A DNA stretch of 64,000 nucleotides, from assembly GCF_028993635.1 (NCBI RefSeq), contig NZ_CP118631.1, forward strand, positions 5,394,001 to 5,458,000. The letters are read 5' to 3'. Below the pieces are notes generated by a model that was not told the origin of the DNA, searched no databases, and saw nothing but the letters and a program-made list of their open reading frames with translations. Positions 27,601 to 35,727 of the stretch are shown here, piece after piece; within the stretch, counting starts at the first letter, position 1, and every line of letters starts with the position of its first letter. The DNA is from Mucilaginibacter sp. SJ (GTDB lineage Bacteria; Bacteroidota; Bacteroidia; Sphingobacteriales; Sphingobacteriaceae). Position numbers and translations under genes: made by a program.

Positions 27601-28890
27601 ATGATCAAAAAGCTATTATTAATGGGGATGCTGCTTGGTGTTGTAAGCGCGGGCGCTCAAACCTACACGCCAACAGCCGAGAATCTTGCTGCAAGGCAAA
27701 ACTTCCAGGATATGAAGTTTGGCCTGTTTATTCACTGGGGTATTTACAGTGAGCTTGGCGCGGGCGAGTGGGTGATGAACGAAAAACACATCCCTTATGA
27801 TAGCTATAAACGCCTCGCCGATTTCTTTAATCCGCAGGCTTTTAATGCCCACGACTGGGTGGTGTTTGCCAAAAAAGCGGGCATGAAGTACATCACCGTT
27901 ACGTCACGCCATCATGATGGGTTCAGCATGTTTGGTACTAAAGCATCGCCGTACAATATTGTTGATGCTACTCCTTACCATAAAGATCCCTTGATGGAAC
28001 TGGCACAGGAATGCGTTAAGGAAGGCATCGAACTGCATTTTTACTATTCGCTATTGGATTGGGGCCGTAAAGATTACGCCTACGGCAGTCCGATAGTTGA
28101 CGGCAAGCCCGCAAATAGCGACTGGGACAGCTACATCAGTTTCATGAAAGCGCAGCTTACGGAACTCATTACCAAATACCCCGGCGTTAAAGGCATCTGG
28201 TTTGATGGCCACTGGGAGCGTGATGTTAACTGGCATTATGACGAGATCTATGGGTTGATCCACAAACTGAACCCTGCTATACTGGTAGGCAACAATCACC
28301 ACCTTGCGCCAAAAGAGGGCGAAGATTTCCAGATGTTCGAAAAGGATTTGCCGGGCGCTAATACTACCGGTTTCAGCGGGAAATCAAAAATAGGTGCCCT
28401 GCCCCTGGAAACCTGCGAAACCATCAACAATAGCTGGGGCTTTAACATTACCGACAGGAGTTTTAAGTCATCTAAACGCATTATCCATTACCTGGTTAAC
28501 GCTGCTGGTCTGAACGCCAACTTTTTATTGAACATAGGCCCGATGCCAAACGGTAAAATTCAGCCTGAATTTACCGATACGCTGGCTGTTGTAGGCGCCT
28601 GGGTACAAAAAAATGGCGAAGCGATTTACGGCACCCGCGGCAGTGGTATTCCGGCACAGCCATGGGGAGTAATCACCCGGAAAGACAAAAACCTGTATGT
28701 GCATGTGATGACAGCACCGCAACAACCATACGTTTTCATTCCGCAATTAAAAGGCAAAGTGACCAAGGCCGCTTTACTGGCCGATGGCAGCGCGGTAAAA
28801 TTTAAACAACAAACTGAGGGGCTGTTTGTATATCTTAACGGTGTAGCAACCGACCCTAATGATACTATTATTAAACTGACAACTAACTAA
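27601..28890 (+). CDS. Alpha-L-fucosidase, GH29 (second)
   Basis: A 429-residue exported fucosidase with a signal peptide ending AGAQ (about residue 20). GH29 landmarks: KFGLFIHWGIYSELGAGEWV (39-58), YITVTSRHHDGFSMF (97-111), YYSLLDWG and VKGIWFDGHW with Asp202 as the probable nucleophile. It diverges from the first fucosidase and contains the EMxD-like insert around GNNHHLAPKEGEDFQ. Two GH29 enzymes in one cluster suggest different linkages or host glycans. It lies ten bases before the FAH-family gene. Confidence 0.92.
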   Translation: MIKKLLLMGMLLGVVSAGAQTYTPTAENLAARQNFQDMKFGLFIHWGIYSELGAGEWVMNEKHIPYDSYKRLADFFNPQAFNAHDWVVFAKKAGMKYITVTSRHHDGFSMFGTKASPYNIVDATPYHKDPLMELAQECVKEGIELHFYYSLLDWGRKDYAYGSPIVDGKPANSDWDSYISFMKAQLTELITKYPGVKGIWFDGHWERDVNWHYDEIYGLIHKLNPAILVGNNHHLAPKEGEDFQMFEKDLPGANTTGFSGKSKIGALPLETCETINNSWGFNITDRSFKSSKRIIHYLVNAAGLNANFLLNIGPMPNGKIQPEFTDTLAVVGAWVQKNGEAIYGTRGSGIPAQPWGVITRKDKNLYVHVMTAPQQPYVFIPQLKGKVTKAALLADGSAVKFKQQTEGLFVYLNGVATDPNDTIIKLTTN

Positions 28891-28900
28891 AAACATACAA

Positions 28901-29752
28901 ATGAAGCTTATACGATTTGGCGAAAGCGGAAAAGAGAAACCGGGAGTTATCCTGAATGATAAAAAATACGATGTATCGGCCTTTGGCGAAGACTACACCG
29001 AACAGTTTTTTGAAACCGATGGTGTTAACCGCCTTACCGCTTTTATAAAAGACAAACAACTGCCCGAAGTGGCGGATGGTGTACGTTTAGGAAGCCCTAT
29101 CGTGCGCCCTTCAAAACTGGTTTGTATTGGCCTTAACTATGCCGACCATGCCAAGGAAACCAACGCACCGCTGCCACCCGAGCCGGTGATCTTTATGAAA
29201 GCTACCACCGCTATTGTTGGTCCGTTTGATGATATCATGATCCCTAAAAACTCCGTAAAAACCGATTGGGAAGTGGAACTGGCTGTGGTTATCGGCAAAA
29301 AAGCATCGTATGTGGAAGAAGCCGAGGCTATGGACTACGTTGCCGGTTACGTGCTGCACAATGACGTAAGCGAGCGTGAGTTCCAACTGGAGCGTAATGG
29401 TACCTGGGATAAGGGTAAAGGTTGTGATACTTTTGCGCCGCTTGGTCCGTTTTTGGCTACCCCTGATGAAATTGCCGATCCGCATAACCTGCGCCTGTGG
29501 TTAAAAGTAAACGGCGAAACCATGCAGGATGGCACTACATCAAACTTTATATTTAACCTGCCGCACCTTATTTCGTACACCAGCCAGTTCATGACTTTGC
29601 TGCCGGGCGATATTATTTCGACAGGCACACCTGCAGGTGTAGGCTTAGGCATGAAGCCACCTATTTATTTAAAAGCAGGCGATGTGGTTGAATTAGGAAT
29701 AGAAGGCCTGGGCGAATCGAAACAAAACCTAATAGCTTATGCTAAAAATTGA
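28901..29752 (+). CDS. Fumarylacetoacetate-hydrolase-family protein (probable 2,4-diketo-3-deoxy-L-fuconate hydrolase)
   Basis: A 283-residue FAH-family hydrolase. Motifs include KLVCIGLNYADHAKE (71-85), the metal-binding DWEVELAVVIGK (about 122-133), HNDVSEREFQ, GKGCDTFAPLGP and STGTPAGVG. In the L-fucose route this family cleaves the 2,4-diketo-3-deoxy acid to pyruvate and L-lactate. Its last 14 bases overlap the next gene, indicating translational coupling. Confidence 0.9.
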   Translation: MKLIRFGESGKEKPGVILNDKKYDVSAFGEDYTEQFFETDGVNRLTAFIKDKQLPEVADGVRLGSPIVRPSKLVCIGLNYADHAKETNAPLPPEPVIFMKATTAIVGPFDDIMIPKNSVKTDWEVELAVVIGKKASYVEEAEAMDYVAGYVLHNDVSEREFQLERNGTWDKGKGCDTFAPLGPFLATPDEIADPHNLRLWLKVNGETMQDGTTSNFIFNLPHLISYTSQFMTLLPGDIISTGTPAGVGLGMKPPIYLKAGDVVELGIEGLGESKQNLIAYAKN

Positions 29753-30572
29753 TGCACATCAGCATTTCTGGCAATACAACCCGGTAAGGGACAGCTGGAT
29801 CACTGAAGACATGCAGGTAATAGGCCGGGATTTTTATCCCGAAGACTTGTTACCTGTACTGCAAAAACACGGTATGGATGGCTGTGTCGCCGTTCAGGCC
29901 GATCAGTCGGAAAAGGAAACAGAATTTCTGTTAGATCTGGCATCCGTTAACCCCTTCATCAAAGGGGTAGTAGGCTGGATAGATTTGAAAGCCGATGACC
30001 TGGAAGACCGCCTGGATCATTTTAAGAAATACGAAAAGCTTAAAGGCTTCCGGCATATCCTGCAGTCGGAGCCCGATGAGCAATACATGCTTGATCCGGC
30101 ATTTAAAAAAGGTATAGCCGCTTTGGGTAAACACGGATATACTTATGATATCCTCATCTTCCCCAACCACTTGCCGTATGCCGCGCAACTGACAGCTGAG
30201 TTTCCGGATCAAAAGTTTGTGCTCGACCACATGGCCAAACCCTACATCAAAGCCGGGAAAATAGATGGCTGGAAACAGGATATCGAAAAGCTGGCAAGCT
30301 ATCCCAATGTGTTCTGCAAGGTATCGGCCCTGCTCACCGAGGCAGACTGGGACAACACTCCCGCAGCTGATTTTATCCCTTATATCGATATTGTATTCAA
30401 CGCTTTCGGTATCAACCGGGTAATGTTTGGCTCCGACTGGCCCGTTTGCCTCCTGGCCGGAGGCTATGAAAAAACAATGGAGGTAATGGACCTGTATGCT
30501 GAAAGACTTTCCGCTACAGAAAAGGAATTGTTTTTTGGTGGGAACGCGGCTGCTTTTTACGGGTTAGGGTAA
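29739..30572 (+). CDS. Amidohydrolase, probable L-fucono-lactonase
   Basis: A 277-residue TIM-barrel metal hydrolase of the COG3618 family. Metal and catalytic residues are visible: DAHQHFW (5-11), GFRHILQ (about 103), LDHMAKP (about 162) and MFGSDWP (about 229). Relatives hydrolyse lactones of L-fuconate or 4-sulfomuconate; the context makes L-fucono-1,5-lactone the likely substrate. It starts within the FAH gene (14-base overlap) and ends the fucose cluster. No terminator is obvious before the palindromic element at 30601. Confidence 0.88.
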   Translation: MLKIDAHQHFWQYNPVRDSWITEDMQVIGRDFYPEDLLPVLQKHGMDGCVAVQADQSEKETEFLLDLASVNPFIKGVVGWIDLKADDLEDRLDHFKKYEKLKGFRHILQSEPDEQYMLDPAFKKGIAALGKHGYTYDILIFPNHLPYAAQLTAEFPDQKFVLDHMAKPYIKAGKIDGWKQDIEKLASYPNVFCKVSALLTEADWDNTPAADFIPYIDIVFNAFGINRVMFGSDWPVCLLAGGYEKTMEVMDLYAERLSATEKELFFGGNAAAFYGLG

Positions 30573-31088
30573 ATTCCAGATACTTAAAAAGCACCTAAAA
30601 TGTCATTTCGATAGAGCATTGGGGTGCTGAGCGCCGGGGGCGAAAGAGAAATCTTATACGACTAACAAGAACGCACGCATGTTCGGGACAGGGCGCATAA
30701 GATTTCTCCTCACGCCATCACTATCTCCCTGCCCGCGTTCGTCGAAATGACAATTCTTTTTATTCATTCCACGTTCCATAATCCCACCAGATTTTCGCCT
30801 GTTAACGATACTTCGCCACTGTACTAAAATCACTAAACTGTGCTGTATATTATTTATTTCAAAACGATAGGCTCTATTATCAATATGATAGTGCAGTGTT
30901 TGGTGCATTTAATTATAAATCAATTAAATATCAGCATAAATGTAATATTAAGGTAACACAGAGCGTCAGATATAAGTATGGCACACATTTAGCTATATGT
31001 ACACATGATGGGTATAAAATAACATTAAAAAGGCGAACCATTTCTCTCCCGATAACGTTATATGGATACCAATCAGACTTAAATTTTT
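30573..31088. other. Gene-free gap with palindromic element
   Basis: The first third is the element at 30601-30752. The remainder is AT-rich with no coding pattern and no recognisable RNA. Confidence 0.5.
30601..30752. repeat. TGTCATTTCGA palindromic element, copy 1
   Basis: A 152-base element bounded by TGTCATTTCGA and TCGAAATGACA with inner arms GAGAAATCTTATACG and GCATAAGATTTCTCCTC. A full copy lies at 33673-33814 and a half copy at about 48040-48096. Confidence 0.85.
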
Positions 31089-31307
31089 ATGTTAGACGTT
31101 ATGTACACAACCCTGTTACAAGTTGTAGTCCTGCTTGCGGTTTTCATTTTGCCGATGTTCATATTTGGCAAAAAGATCAGGAACAAAAAAGTAAAGACCG
31201 TTAATTACAAAATAGATACCGATACCTCTGAGGCCCGATATGCTATTAACGAAAATGGCTTCCTGGAAGAAATTAATACAGGCAAGTTATCAAAGCACCG
31301 TAGTTGA
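31089..31307 (+). CDS. Small membrane protein, 72 aa
   Basis: One N-terminal membrane helix (about 7-27, LLQVVVLLAVFILPMFIFG), a basic stop-transfer cluster (KKIRNKKVK) and a soluble tail of about 35 residues, so a single-pass anchored protein. No family recognised. An internal ATG at 31101 is an alternative start. A terminator follows at 31322. Confidence 0.6.
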   Translation: MLDVMYTTLLQVVVLLAVFILPMFIFGKKIRNKKVKTVNYKIDTDTSEARYAINENGFLEEINTGKLSKHRS

Positions 31308-31321
31308 GTGCAAAAGAAATT

Positions 31322-31359
31322 ACAAAAGCAAAGCACGCTTTTGCCCGCTTTGCTTTTGT
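31322..31359. terminator. Bidirectional terminator between convergent genes
   Basis: A perfect 13-bp stem ACAAAAGCAAAGC/GCTTTGCTTTTGT with a 12-base loop, between the stops of the plus-strand 31089 gene and the minus-strand 31392 gene. Confidence 0.75.
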
Positions 31360-31391
31360 ATTTAAAAACTGATCTTATTACTCCCGCTTTT

Positions 31392-31889
31392 TCAGAAACC
31401 CTGCTCATCCGCGCTTGGGCCGTAGCTGCCCGGTATCGGGATATCCAGTAAACGTAAATAAACCCCCAGCTGTGCCCTGTGGTGTACAATCTGGCAGTAA
31501 GTCATCCTGATCACTTCTGCTTTTGTACGTTGATTAAGGATTTGTTCGCCATTACGGAGCGTCCAGATTTTATCAAACGTACTACCATCAGCTTTTTGCA
31601 GGCTCGAATAGCCGTCAGCCAGTGAGTCTTCAAATAATTTCAGCAAATCGGCAGTGCCGCTTACCTTTTTAGGCTCGTAAGGTACAGTGGCAAAATCCAG
31701 TTCGTCGGTATTTAAGGTAATAGTAACCCAGGTAGGCAGTTCGGCAATATGTGTCGAGAGCTGTTCAATGGTCATGCTTTTAGGGTGCGGTTTCCACTGG
31801 TATTTATCGTCGGGGATGCGGCTCAGCATTTTTTCGGTGGTTTGAGCTTCCTGCTCCATCTCTTGCAATAACGATTTCAAAGTGTCCAT
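31392..31889 (-). CDS. DinB-family protein
   Basis: A 165-residue four-helix-bundle protein of the DinB/YfiT type. The metal ligands are probably His49 of HIAELPTW (about 49-55) and the paired His of QIVHHRAQLG (about 135-144). Family members include metal-dependent thiol transferases (bacillithiol or mycothiol S-transferases), and this genome makes bacillithiol (bshB1 at 55646), so such a role is possible. That link is inference. Single minus-strand gene. Confidence 0.85.
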   Translation of the reverse strand: MDTLKSLLQEMEQEAQTTEKMLSRIPDDKYQWKPHPKSMTIEQLSTHIAELPTWVTITLNTDELDFATVPYEPKKVSGTADLLKLFEDSLADGYSSLQKADGSTFDKIWTLRNGEQILNQRTKAEVIRMTYCQIVHHRAQLGVYLRLLDIPIPGSYGPSADEQGF

Positions 31890-32164
31890 AAGTGTTGTTG
31901 TTTGTTTTATGATGTAAAGTAACGGAGGGGTAATGACAGCCCTATGTCAGCAGGGACCGTTGATTTTTTTGATTTCGCTGATTTCGTTGATTTTATTTGG
32001 AGGGATTACACCGATTGATTGTTGATTTCACCGATTACACTGATTTTTTCTGAACCGTGATTTTTAAGATTCAAGGATTAATGGATGTGGTTAGTAGTAA
32101 TAGTTTTTTTACCCCTTCCCTTCAGGGGAGGGGTGGAGGACTTTGAAAGCATGCAGGTAAAAAA

Positions 32165-32198
32165 ATCTCCCCTTCCGAGGGAGATTTAGAGGGGGCTT
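32165..32198. repeat. TCTCCCC/GGGAGA palindromic repeat, copy 3
   Basis: Same family as 8149-8187, with ATCTCCCC...GAGATTTAGAGGGGGCTT. Confidence 0.8.
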
Positions 32199-32210
32199 TC
32201 TTTTTTTCTT

Positions 32211-32235
32211 TACTTTTGTATCAAGACAAAAGTAA
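32211..32235. repeat. TACTTTTGT hairpin element, copy 2
   Basis: TACTTTTGT and ACAAAAGTA arms around a 6-base loop, followed by an ACCGCGGCAATTGAGCGGCG block matching the layout of 15949-16005. Confidence 0.65.
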
Positions 32236-32411
32236 CAGCCACCGCGGCAATTGAGCGGCGAATGTATGTTGGTTAAAACCTAAGCCCAATTAAAGAATAA
32301 TTTGGGCGTTTCCACGAAGAGTGGCCGGGCTTTCCGCTCATACTGCACAGGCATTGGCCACGGGCCGGTATCCGCTGCAATCCCTAACGCTGGCTTTTGC
32401 TAATTTAAACT

Positions 32412-33209
32412 ATGAACTACACACCACCACAGCTCCGCACCGTTAACGTGATCCGTTACGTAACGCCTTTGCGCGAGGGCGGGTCATTACCGGCCATTGC
32501 CGAAGCTGATGACGAATTTTTATATGTACTGAAGTTCCGCGGAGCAGGCCAGGGGGTAAAAGCCCTCATTGCCGAACTTATTGGCGGCGAAATAGCACGC
32601 CTGTTGGGGTTTAAAGTACCTGAGCTGGTATTTGCCAATCTTGACGAAGCATTTGGCCGTTCAGAGGCTGATGAAGAGATCCAGGACCTGCTGAAGTTTA
32701 GTGTGGGGCTTAACCTGGCGCTACATTATTTGTCGGGCGCTATTACTTTTGATCCGGCGGTCACTGTGGTTGATTCCAAGCTGGCTTCGCAAATAGTTTG
32801 GTTCGATTGTTTGCTTACCAATGTAGACCGTACCGCCCGTAACACCAATATGCTGATATGGCATAAGGAACTATGGATGATTGATAACGGTGCCGCGCTG
32901 TATTTTCATCACTCATGGAACAACTGGCAGGAAATGGCTACCCGCCCGTTTTTACAGGTGAAAGACCACGTGCTGCTGCCCCGCGCCAACCAACTGGACA
33001 CGGTTGATGCTGAATTTAAAGCAATCTTAACACCCGAAAAGATCCGTGATGTAGTAGCGTTGATCCCTGACGAATGGATCACCTACCGCGATTTTGAAGA
33101 AACGCCTGATGAGGTACGAAATATATACGCCCGGTTTTTAATAACACGGCTGGCCGCTTCAGAAGTATTTGTTAACGCCGCAAAACAAGCGCTATATGCA
33201 GGTATTTGA
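32412..33209 (+). CDS. HipA-like kinase-fold protein
   Basis: A 265-residue protein of the HipA-like kinase type (HipA_2-like). It has a likely ATP-binding Lys41 (LYVLKFRGAGQG), a helix with AELIGGEIARLLG, a catalytic-loop match NVDRTARNTN (Asp139-Arg-x-x-Arg-Asn144) and a metal-binding Asp158 in MIDNGAAL. Classical HipA is about 440 residues with an added N-terminal subdomain and a HipB antitoxin; both are absent. The downstream DUF3037 gene overlaps its end by 14 bases. Whether it phosphorylates a protein, tRNA synthetase or small molecule is unknown. Confidence 0.85.
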   Translation: MNYTPPQLRTVNVIRYVTPLREGGSLPAIAEADDEFLYVLKFRGAGQGVKALIAELIGGEIARLLGFKVPELVFANLDEAFGRSEADEEIQDLLKFSVGLNLALHYLSGAITFDPAVTVVDSKLASQIVWFDCLLTNVDRTARNTNMLIWHKELWMIDNGAALYFHHSWNNWQEMATRPFLQVKDHVLLPRANQLDTVDAEFKAILTPEKIRDVVALIPDEWITYRDFEETPDEVRNIYARFLITRLAASEVFVNAAKQALYAGI

Positions 33210-33570
33210 GTACGCCATAATCCGCGTTGTACCAAGGGTGGAGCGCGAAGAGTTTATCAATATAGGGGTGATCCTGTTTTGTCCCAAACAAAAGTTTCTA
33301 AAGGTGCTGTTCAAACCAGATGACGAGCGCCTGGCTGCTTTTTGTGGTGATCTGGATTTGGATTGTCTGAAAGAAAATATTAATTCGCTTGAACGCATCT
33401 GTAATGGCGAAAAAGATGCAGGGCCAATTGCGCAGTTAGATCAGCCCTCGCGCTTCCGCTGGCTTACCGCTACGCGCAGTACGGTAGTACAGGCATCAAA
33501 GGTGCATCCGGGCATGACTGCTGATGCGGAGGCTACGTTGAACAGGTTGTTTGAGCAGATGGTGTTGTGA
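33196..33570 (+). CDS. DUF3037 protein
   Basis: A 124-residue protein of the DUF3037 family: the conserved FEYAIIRVVPRVEREEFINIGVILFCPKQKFL start (residues 3-34), a charged helix and a C-terminal RFRWLTATRSTVVQAS motif. Function unknown. The ATG at 33196 is within the HipA-like gene; the upstream TTG at 33169 is not needed. The 14-base overlap shows that the two are expressed together. This pairing recurs in other bacteria as far as I recall. Confidence 0.88.
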   Translation: MQVFEYAIIRVVPRVEREEFINIGVILFCPKQKFLKVLFKPDDERLAAFCGDLDLDCLKENINSLERICNGEKDAGPIAQLDQPSRFRWLTATRSTVVQASKVHPGMTADAEATLNRLFEQMVL

Positions 33571-34060
33571 TAATATGCGAATTGCCCGTGAGGACACGGG
33601 CAAAGGGAGAAGACAAAAAACTCGCGCTCGTTTTTAACCTACCGTGTACCCATATCTTTTTATTAAATAAAATGTCATTTCGAACGAGCCAGCGCAGGGA
33701 AAAGCTGGGGGCGAGGAGAAATCTTATACGCCATACATAGCGAGTTTACTGCTTGTAGAAGATTTCTCCTCACCTCCAGCGCACAATCCCGCCCAGGGTT
33801 CGTTCGAAATGACAAATACTTTTGTTTAATCAGAAGGTTTGATAAGATATGGGTACACGGTAGGTTTTTAACGAGTGCGTAGCCTGGGTTTGCGTTTATA
33901 ACGCAATGGCGATACAATCGCCAAACCATATTAAGCACTCGTTGCAAACGAGCGCAAGAACACCAATCTCCCCTACATCACCTCTCATCCCCTACTTTTA
34001 CTAACACCGTCCCTCTAAATCCCTTAGTTTTATATCACAATTATAATCACAGGGATTTTT
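33571..34060. repeat. Nested palindromic element region
   Basis: Contains an outer inverted repeat (33627-33657 and 33845-33875, ACCTACCGTGTACCCATATC and its complement) enclosing a complete TGTCATTTCGA element (33673-33814), then further small hairpins (GCGTTTATAACGC, GGCGATACAATCGCC, CTCGTTGCAAACGAG) up to about 33960. The frame at 33675-33947 lies in the repeat and is not a gene. Confidence 0.85.
33673..33814. repeat. TGTCATTTCGA palindromic element, copy 2
   Basis: A 142-base element with the same outer and inner arms as 30601-30752 but a different centre. Confidence 0.85.
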
Positions 34061-34906
34061 ATGATCTATCAAACCAATATCAGGAAAGCAATACTGTTTG
34101 CCATCGTGCTTTGTATGGCATTTTTTAGTGTAAGCAGCGTTAACGCCCAAAGCCATAAAAAATTCAAAGTAATAGCCTTTTACACCGGCCGGAGCGATCT
34201 GGCACATATCAGCTTTATGCACGAGGCTAATCGCTGGTTTCCTAAAATGGCTGAAAAGTACAATTTTACTTACGATAGTACCAATAACTGGGCAAATATG
34301 AACCCGGAGTTTTTGGCCAAATACCAGGTAGTGATATTTTTAGATACCCGCACTGATAACCCCGGGCAGCGTTCTGCTTTTGAACAGTATATGAAAAAGG
34401 GTGGCTCCTGGATGGGTTTCCATTTTTCGGCCTTCGCGCTTACGCCTTCCGATTTTCCGCAAAACTGGGACTGGTACCATAACGAGTTTTTAGGTTCGGG
34501 ACAATATGTGAGCAATACCTGGCACCCAACTTCGGCCATATTGAAGGTGGAAGATCCTGATCACCCGGTAACCAAAGGCCTGCCGACCACTTTTAAAACC
34601 AACCCTAATGAGTGGTATCGCTGGGAGCACGATCTCCGAAAAAATCCGGATATTGATATCCTGCTGGCGGTTGATTCAACAAGTTTTCCCTTGGGTACAG
34701 GTCCAAAGCAACACGAGATTTGGCATAGCGGTTACTACCCCGTAGCCTGGACTAATAAAAATTACCGCATGGTTTATTTCAATATAGGCCATAATGATAT
34801 GGACTATGACGGCGGCACCAACAAGGAGCTTTCTCAAACTTTTGAAAATGCCGATGTTGACAAACTGATCATCAACTCGCTGCTTTGGTTAGGCAAAGGA
34901 AAGTAG
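34061..34906 (+). CDS. ThuA-domain secreted protein
   Basis: A 281-residue exported protein (signal peptide about 1-29, ending VNAQS) with a ThuA domain, a class-I-glutamine-amidotransferase-like fold found in proteins of sugar (trehalose) use. Landmarks: KVIAFYTGRSDLAHISF (36-52), VVIFLDTRTDNPG (about 90-102), GGSWMGFHFSAF and PVAWTNKNYRMVYFNIGHN. The catalytic role of the family is unsettled. No sugar genes are adjacent, so the substrate is open. Single gene, no terminator hairpin found directly after. Confidence 0.85.
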   Translation: MIYQTNIRKAILFAIVLCMAFFSVSSVNAQSHKKFKVIAFYTGRSDLAHISFMHEANRWFPKMAEKYNFTYDSTNNWANMNPEFLAKYQVVIFLDTRTDNPGQRSAFEQYMKKGGSWMGFHFSAFALTPSDFPQNWDWYHNEFLGSGQYVSNTWHPTSAILKVEDPDHPVTKGLPTTFKTNPNEWYRWEHDLRKNPDIDILLAVDSTSFPLGTGPKQHEIWHSGYYPVAWTNKNYRMVYFNIGHNDMDYDGGTNKELSQTFENADVDKLIINSLLWLGKGK

Positions 34907-35727
34907 TGTCACCAGTCCCCTGAAAAGGACGTTTTATTTTTACGCGGATTTAGGCGTCCGGGCCTGAACCGTAACCTAAGAAAAAACTCTTCAAAAGTGG
35001 GGGAATGTGCGGTTCCCCTCTTGAGAGGGGCGGAGGGGTGTGTTATTCTACGTGTAGCTTATCGCTTGTATAACACACCCCCTGCTCCCGCTCTTTCCCA
35101 CCGCGCCCCCTCTCAAGAGGGGATTTTAAAGCGCTTACGCTAAATTAATCCCTTAGGTTAATGGTTATGGCATCCACGCCTGAACATGGTCATGGATGGA
35201 GCGTCCATCGCTCCCGGCCACAGGCAAGAAATTCTTGCGTATCCGGGCGCAAAAACTATCGGAAAAACAGGGCATAAAAATGGTGTCGCTACTTTGTCAG
35301 TATGCCAGACTGATAAAGCCACCATTTGGTTTTTTTCTCAAAAAACGCTAAAAAATCAGCAAAAATTACATTGGTAAATGCTGCCGTTTTTAATCTTTCG
35401 AAAAAAAGTATTTTAAACTCATTATAGTTTTAAGCGTTGATTATCAGTATTTTAATAATGTTTCAGGTAAATGATTAAAATATTGAATATCAACATGTTT
35501 CATAAAAAAGGTGTACCGCGTTTTTACATTCAGAATTTGGAACACTCCAGTTTTCCCGAAAAAAACGCCGGCAGGATTTTTAATTTTTTATGGGGAATCA
35601 AAAAATTGGGACACCCGTTTTGTTACAATTGGAATGCAGGACTTCGTCGGGACAATGTAAATAAAATACCTATTGGTATATTTTAAAGGCCTTTTGCTTA
35701 TTTTACAGGCGAAATCCTGCCTCGCTT
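34907..35727. repeat. Long gene-free region with palindromic elements
   Basis: Includes the element at 35014-35123, a GC-rich inverted repeat around GCTCCCGGCCACAGG and GCGTATCCGGGCG (35210-35250) and AT-rich sequence up to the hydrolase gene. Two short frames (35186-35377 and 35471-35686) have no signal or family and run through repeat sequence; neither is called. Confidence 0.65.
35014..35123. repeat. TCCCCTCTTGAGAGGGG palindromic element, copy B
   Basis: Inverted relative to copy A at 26625-26731; arms match nearly base for base and the loop differs entirely. Confidence 0.85.

Larger units (their letters stand above)
31890..32411. repeat. Repeat-rich gap
   Basis: Holds short tandem phrases (TTGATTTCACCGATTACACTG and relatives, 31965-32050), a CTGAACCGTGATTTTTAAG half-repeat, a CCCCTTCCCTTCAGGGGAGGGG palindrome (about 32110), a TCTCCCC repeat at 32165-32198 and a TACTTTTGT hairpin at 32211-32235. 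No gene seen. Confidence 0.65.

Noticed and set aside
30654-30908. Minus-strand 84-codon frame
   Set aside because: Mostly inside the palindromic element at 30601-30752.
33675-33947. Minus-strand 90-codon frame
   Set aside because: Lies inside the nested palindromic elements.
35186-35686. Two short plus-strand frames (35186-35377, 35471-35686)
   Set aside because: No signal peptide, family or start-site support; the first overlaps a GC inverted repeat.
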